Below, in pieces: positions 60,495-64,000 of a stretch of 64,000 nucleotides of DNA. Position 1 is the first letter of the stretch. The number at the start of each line of letters is the position of its first letter. Below the pieces are notes generated by a model. That model worked only from the letters and a program-made list of their open reading frames with translations. It was not told where the DNA came from and searched no databases. Location of the stretch: the NCBI GenBank assembly GCA_013151045.1, contig JAADIY010000042.1:1-64000 (forward strand). Reading direction: 5' to 3'. The translations under genes and the position numbers were made by a program. The stretch is from Gammaproteobacteria bacterium. GTDB lineage: Bacteria; Pseudomonadota; Gammaproteobacteria; GCA-2400775.

Positions 60495-62336
60495 ATGATT
60501 AAACCTTCATGCAAGCAACACAAATGGGAGTTTCAAGACGTACCCGCCATGCTTGCGGTACTCGACGAACAGCTCATTTGCCGTCACGCAAGTTTGGGCT
60601 GGCGTAACCACCTTGGTCTGCCAAAAAATGATGGGGCAGAACTACTATTAGAAGACTTATTACTGCTCGACGATGAAGTTGAACTGACAAATTTACTTAC
60701 AGATATTTTTACTCACAAAAACTCTGTGCATGACATTTCTGTTTCCCTATTGGGCAAACTGGGTGTTGCTCAGGGGTTACTCGCTGCCTGCTTAATTCAA
60801 CAAAGCAATGAGCCCCCTCACCTACTGCTCAACGCGACCTGCGGAGAACAACTCGATAAAACACTTGCCGAACTGCGTCGCATACAATCTGAGCACGGCT
60901 CTATCCTCAGTGCCGTAGGAGAAGGTATTTATGGACTAGACAAGAATGGCATGACTATATTTGCCAATGCTGCATCAACAGAAATCGTTGGATGGAAAAT
61001 AGAAGATATTCTCGGCAAACCTGCACATGACGTACATCACCACACTCATGCAGACGGCACACCCTACCCTCGTGACGATTGCCCAGTTTATGCAGCACTA
61101 AAGGATGGAAAAATCCATCATGTGGACGATGAAGTTTTCTGGCATAGCAATGGCTCTGCCGTGCCGGTTGAATATACCAGTACACCTATCCTACAAGATG
61201 GTGAACTGAACGGTGCTGTTGTCGTATTCCACGATATTTCTGAACGTAAAGAAATTGAACGACAACGTGAAGCCGCATACCAAGAAATTAACGCCTTAAA
61301 AGAAAAACTGGAATTAGAGCGTGATTACTTACGTGATGAAATTAATGTTACCTCTGACTTCGGTGAGATTATTGGGGATAGTTCTGCACTGCAACATACC
61401 ATGGCACAAATCGAAGCCGTTGCATCCACTCAAGCTAATGTATTAATACTGGGTGAATCCGGTGTAGGCAAAGAAATGATTGCACGTGCCATTCATGCTA
61501 AAAGTGAACGCTCAGAAAAGCCTTTGGTAAAAGTAAACTGCGCTTCTATTCCTAAAGAACTATTCGAGAGCGAATTTTTTGGGCATATCAAAGGGGCATT
61601 TACGGGCGCCCATCGCGATCGCACCGGACGTTTACAGCTTGCTGCCGGCGGAACAATTTTTCTAGATGAAATTGGCGAAATCCCATTAAGCCTACAAAGT
61701 AAGTTATTACGTGCGTTGCAAGAACATGAGTTTGAACGTGTGGGTGATGATAAAACCATTAAAGTTGATGTACGTATTGTTGCCGCCACCAATACTGATC
61801 TGGAAGCTGAAGTAAAAGCAGGACGCTTTCGCGAAGATTTATTTTATCGTCTCAGTGTGTTCCCTATTAAGGTGCCGCCACTGCGAGAACGTATTAAGGA
61901 CATTGCACCCTTAGCACAACACTTTCTAAACCGAAGTTGTGCTGAATTAGGACGCGATCAAATCAAGCTTTCTAAACAGCAAGTTACAAGACTGCAACAA
62001 CATAAATGGCCTGGCAATATTCGAGAACTAAAAAATATCATCGAGCGTGCTGTTATTCTAAGCAAAGGAAACCGAGCAAGACTCGACTTGGTTTTGCCTG
62101 ACCAATCTCAAGGGGAAGAACCTGAAGATAACAATCAGATACCTGACTCTACATTCGTTACCGATGCAGAATTTCGCCAGCTGGAAAAAACCAATATTAT
62201 CGCGGCACTTAAATATGCCAACTGGCAGGTATGGGGAGAAAATGGAGCAGCAGAATTGCTCGGCATCAAACCCTCTACACTAACTTATAGAATGAAAAAT
62301 TTTGGCATTAACAAAACTAAAACACCTTATGAGTGA
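60495..62336 (+). CDS. PAS-domain sigma-54-dependent transcriptional activator
   Basis: PAS (HADGTPYPRDDCPVYAALKDG); AAA+ GESGVGKEMIARAIHAKS, GAFTGAHRDRTGRLQLAAGGTIFLDEIGEIPL; C-terminal Fis-type HTH. Confidence 0.95.
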   Translation: MIKPSCKQHKWEFQDVPAMLAVLDEQLICRHASLGWRNHLGLPKNDGAELLLEDLLLLDDEVELTNLLTDIFTHKNSVHDISVSLLGKLGVAQGLLAACLIQQSNEPPHLLLNATCGEQLDKTLAELRRIQSEHGSILSAVGEGIYGLDKNGMTIFANAASTEIVGWKIEDILGKPAHDVHHHTHADGTPYPRDDCPVYAALKDGKIHHVDDEVFWHSNGSAVPVEYTSTPILQDGELNGAVVVFHDISERKEIERQREAAYQEINALKEKLELERDYLRDEINVTSDFGEIIGDSSALQHTMAQIEAVASTQANVLILGESGVGKEMIARAIHAKSERSEKPLVKVNCASIPKELFESEFFGHIKGAFTGAHRDRTGRLQLAAGGTIFLDEIGEIPLSLQSKLLRALQEHEFERVGDDKTIKVDVRIVAATNTDLEAEVKAGRFREDLFYRLSVFPIKVPPLRERIKDIAPLAQHFLNRSCAELGRDQIKLSKQQVTRLQQHKWPGNIRELKNIIERAVILSKGNRARLDLVLPDQSQGEEPEDNNQIPDSTFVTDAEFRQLEKTNIIAALKYANWQVWGENGAAELLGIKPSTLTYRMKNFGINKTKTPYE

Positions 62337-62406
62337 CACAACGAACTTATACGCGCCACAACATATAGATGTTCTATTTTTAGCAACTTTTAAAGCTTGG
62401 CCACAA

Positions 62407-63999
62407 TTAATCTACTATCAAATTTCCATTTGACAACAAATTATCAACGATCTGCTGGTCACTTAGTGATCCCCCTGCTGTCAGGTCAGTACCACTAAGC
62501 GTAATTTCTTGCGTTGATTCAAACGTACCAGAACCATCAGTATCAATACTAATGACCGTACCACCACTCCCGTCTTGCTCAAAATGCAAATAATCAGTAA
62601 GCGTATCGGACTCTTCACCATGTAGCAGATCTGCCAGGTTGAGTTTGTCGCCACCTGCACCTGCGGTAAAGTCTGTAATGGTATCGCTTGCCGGATCTGC
62701 TAGCGTACCCTCATCATCATTACGCCAGACAAAAGTATCACTATCACTACCACCAGTCAGCGTATCATCACCTTTGCCACCATAAAGGAAATCGATTCCT
62801 GCACCACCAAGCAACGTATCATCACCATCTTGACCAAACAATTGATCGTCGCCATTCAAACCATTTATAGTATCGCCAGTATTGCTACCGACCAACCTGT
62901 CATTTCCTGACGTTGCAGGATCTTGACCATCTACTGTGCCATCACCATCACTATCGGTAGAGATAAAGTCTGCCTCACCATCTCCATTACTATCTGTTGG
63001 TACTGTTATTCCACCAGGGCCATAGACATCATCTAGTCCGTCGTTATTAGCATCAATTCCGCTTGGTGCGACGTAACTACTGACGGCTTGTGCTTCAACA
63101 TTATCTAAAATTCCATCGTTATCACTATCAACATCTAAACTATTGATAATGCCATCATTATCAACATCGTTATTAATAAAAGTGCCTGTACCCGAAATAT
63201 CAAAACGATAATCCACGCCGTTGACTGCAATAAAGTCTGTACCAGCACCGGTTACTCCCTGCACAATAAATCCAGGCACTCCACCACCAATATCAACCAC
63301 CGTGACTGTAACGTTTACAGGGGAAGTCGTCGCTCTAAATATAGAATCTTCAACACCGCCATTTAAATCTGTCTGAAGTCCAGTAAACGACGTATTTGCC
63401 CCACTACCGTCTGAATTAATGAAAGTAAGATCAAAAAACTCATTTGCGCCGTCACCATTAATATCACCCCGTGCAAACACGTTATTTATTGTTACTGATG
63501 AGCCTATAGCAACACCAAATGATGATAAATTGATTGCCTGAGTTGCAGTGCCACTGCCATTTGGTGAAATATTTGAGTCTGACGTAGTGGTAGTAAACAG
63601 ACTAGTGACAAGCTGGGCATCTTCTATTGTATCGATGATACCGTCATTATCATCATCAATATCGTCGATATCACTGATGCCATCTCCATCGCTGTCCACA
63701 TCAATAAACTCAGCAATACCATTGCTGTCGCCATCAACTGGACTTAAACCAGCCGGTACATAAGCATCGTCCAAGCCATCATTATTTGCATCGATTCCGC
63801 TTGGTGCAACATAACTACCGATTGCTTGTGCTTCTACATTATCGAGTATGCCATCGTTATCACTATCAACATCTAGACTATTAATGATGCCGTCGCCATC
63901 AGCATCGTTACTAGTGCCTATACCCTCAATATCGAAACGATAATCGACACCCACAAAACCATTGAAACTGCCTACAGCACCCGTAGTTGAACCTGCCAC
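62407..63999 (-). CDS. RTX/thrombospondin-type-3-repeat secreted protein; N-terminus beyond the right edge
   Basis: NGLNGDDQLFGQDGDDTLLGGAGIDFLYGGKGDDTLTGGSDSDTF nonapeptide repeats, DVDSDNDGILDNVEAQA repeats, T1SS-like C-terminus. Confidence 0.88.
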   Translation of the reverse strand: MAGSTTGAVGSFNGFVGVDYRFDIEGIGTSNDADGDGIINSLDVDSDNDGILDNVEAQAIGSYVAPSGIDANNDGLDDAYVPAGLSPVDGDSNGIAEFIDVDSDGDGISDIDDIDDDNDGIIDTIEDAQLVTSLFTTTTSDSNISPNGSGTATQAINLSSFGVAIGSSVTINNVFARGDINGDGANEFFDLTFINSDGSGANTSFTGLQTDLNGGVEDSIFRATTSPVNVTVTVVDIGGGVPGFIVQGVTGAGTDFIAVNGVDYRFDISGTGTFINNDVDNDGIINSLDVDSDNDGILDNVEAQAVSSYVAPSGIDANNDGLDDVYGPGGITVPTDSNGDGEADFISTDSDGDGTVDGQDPATSGNDRLVGSNTGDTINGLNGDDQLFGQDGDDTLLGGAGIDFLYGGKGDDTLTGGSDSDTFVWRNDDEGTLADPASDTITDFTAGAGGDKLNLADLLHGEESDTLTDYLHFEQDGSGGTVISIDTDGSGTFESTQEITLSGTDLTAGGSLSDQQIVDNLLSNGNLIVD

Positions 64000-64000
64000 A

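Overview
The window is a chromosomal segment of a probable gammaproteobacterial chemolithoautotroph. Positions 1-39 kb are mostly housekeeping genes: sppA, rluC/rne, kdsB-lpxK-msbA-exbD-exbB-comEC, frmA/fghA, lolCD, rluB-scpBA-trpS and rapA. Between roughly 37.6 and 56.4 kb, almost all on the minus strand, lies a CO2-concentrating island. It contains form IA Rubisco (cbbLS), an alpha-carboxysome operon (csoS2, csoSCA, csoS4A/B, two csoS1, bacterioferritin, acRAF), a bicarbonate transporter sbtA with a PII-like partner, a LysR/CbbR-type regulator, csoS1D, and a DAB-type inorganic carbon uptake operon (dabB, membrane ORF, dabA, PII-like). A ParA/McdA-like ATPase with a tiny McdB-like partner sits at the distal end. 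A second, orphan McdB-like ORF with the same C-terminal SSR..WPD signature sits after acRAF. The right flank carries tandem di-heme cytochrome c peroxidases next to a sigma-54 activator, and both window edges cut large secreted proteins (a CBM6-like one on the left, an RTX one on the right). At least six loci look decayed when translated by hand: yqaA, fghA, a DoxX-like gene, an MFS permease, an IS30 transposase, and an ECF-sigma/VWA fusion. Two short elements with terminal inverted repeats and several dyads near CO2-fixation genes are also reported. I saw no tRNA, rRNA, CRISPR array or prophage. All family calls were made by eye, with no database search.
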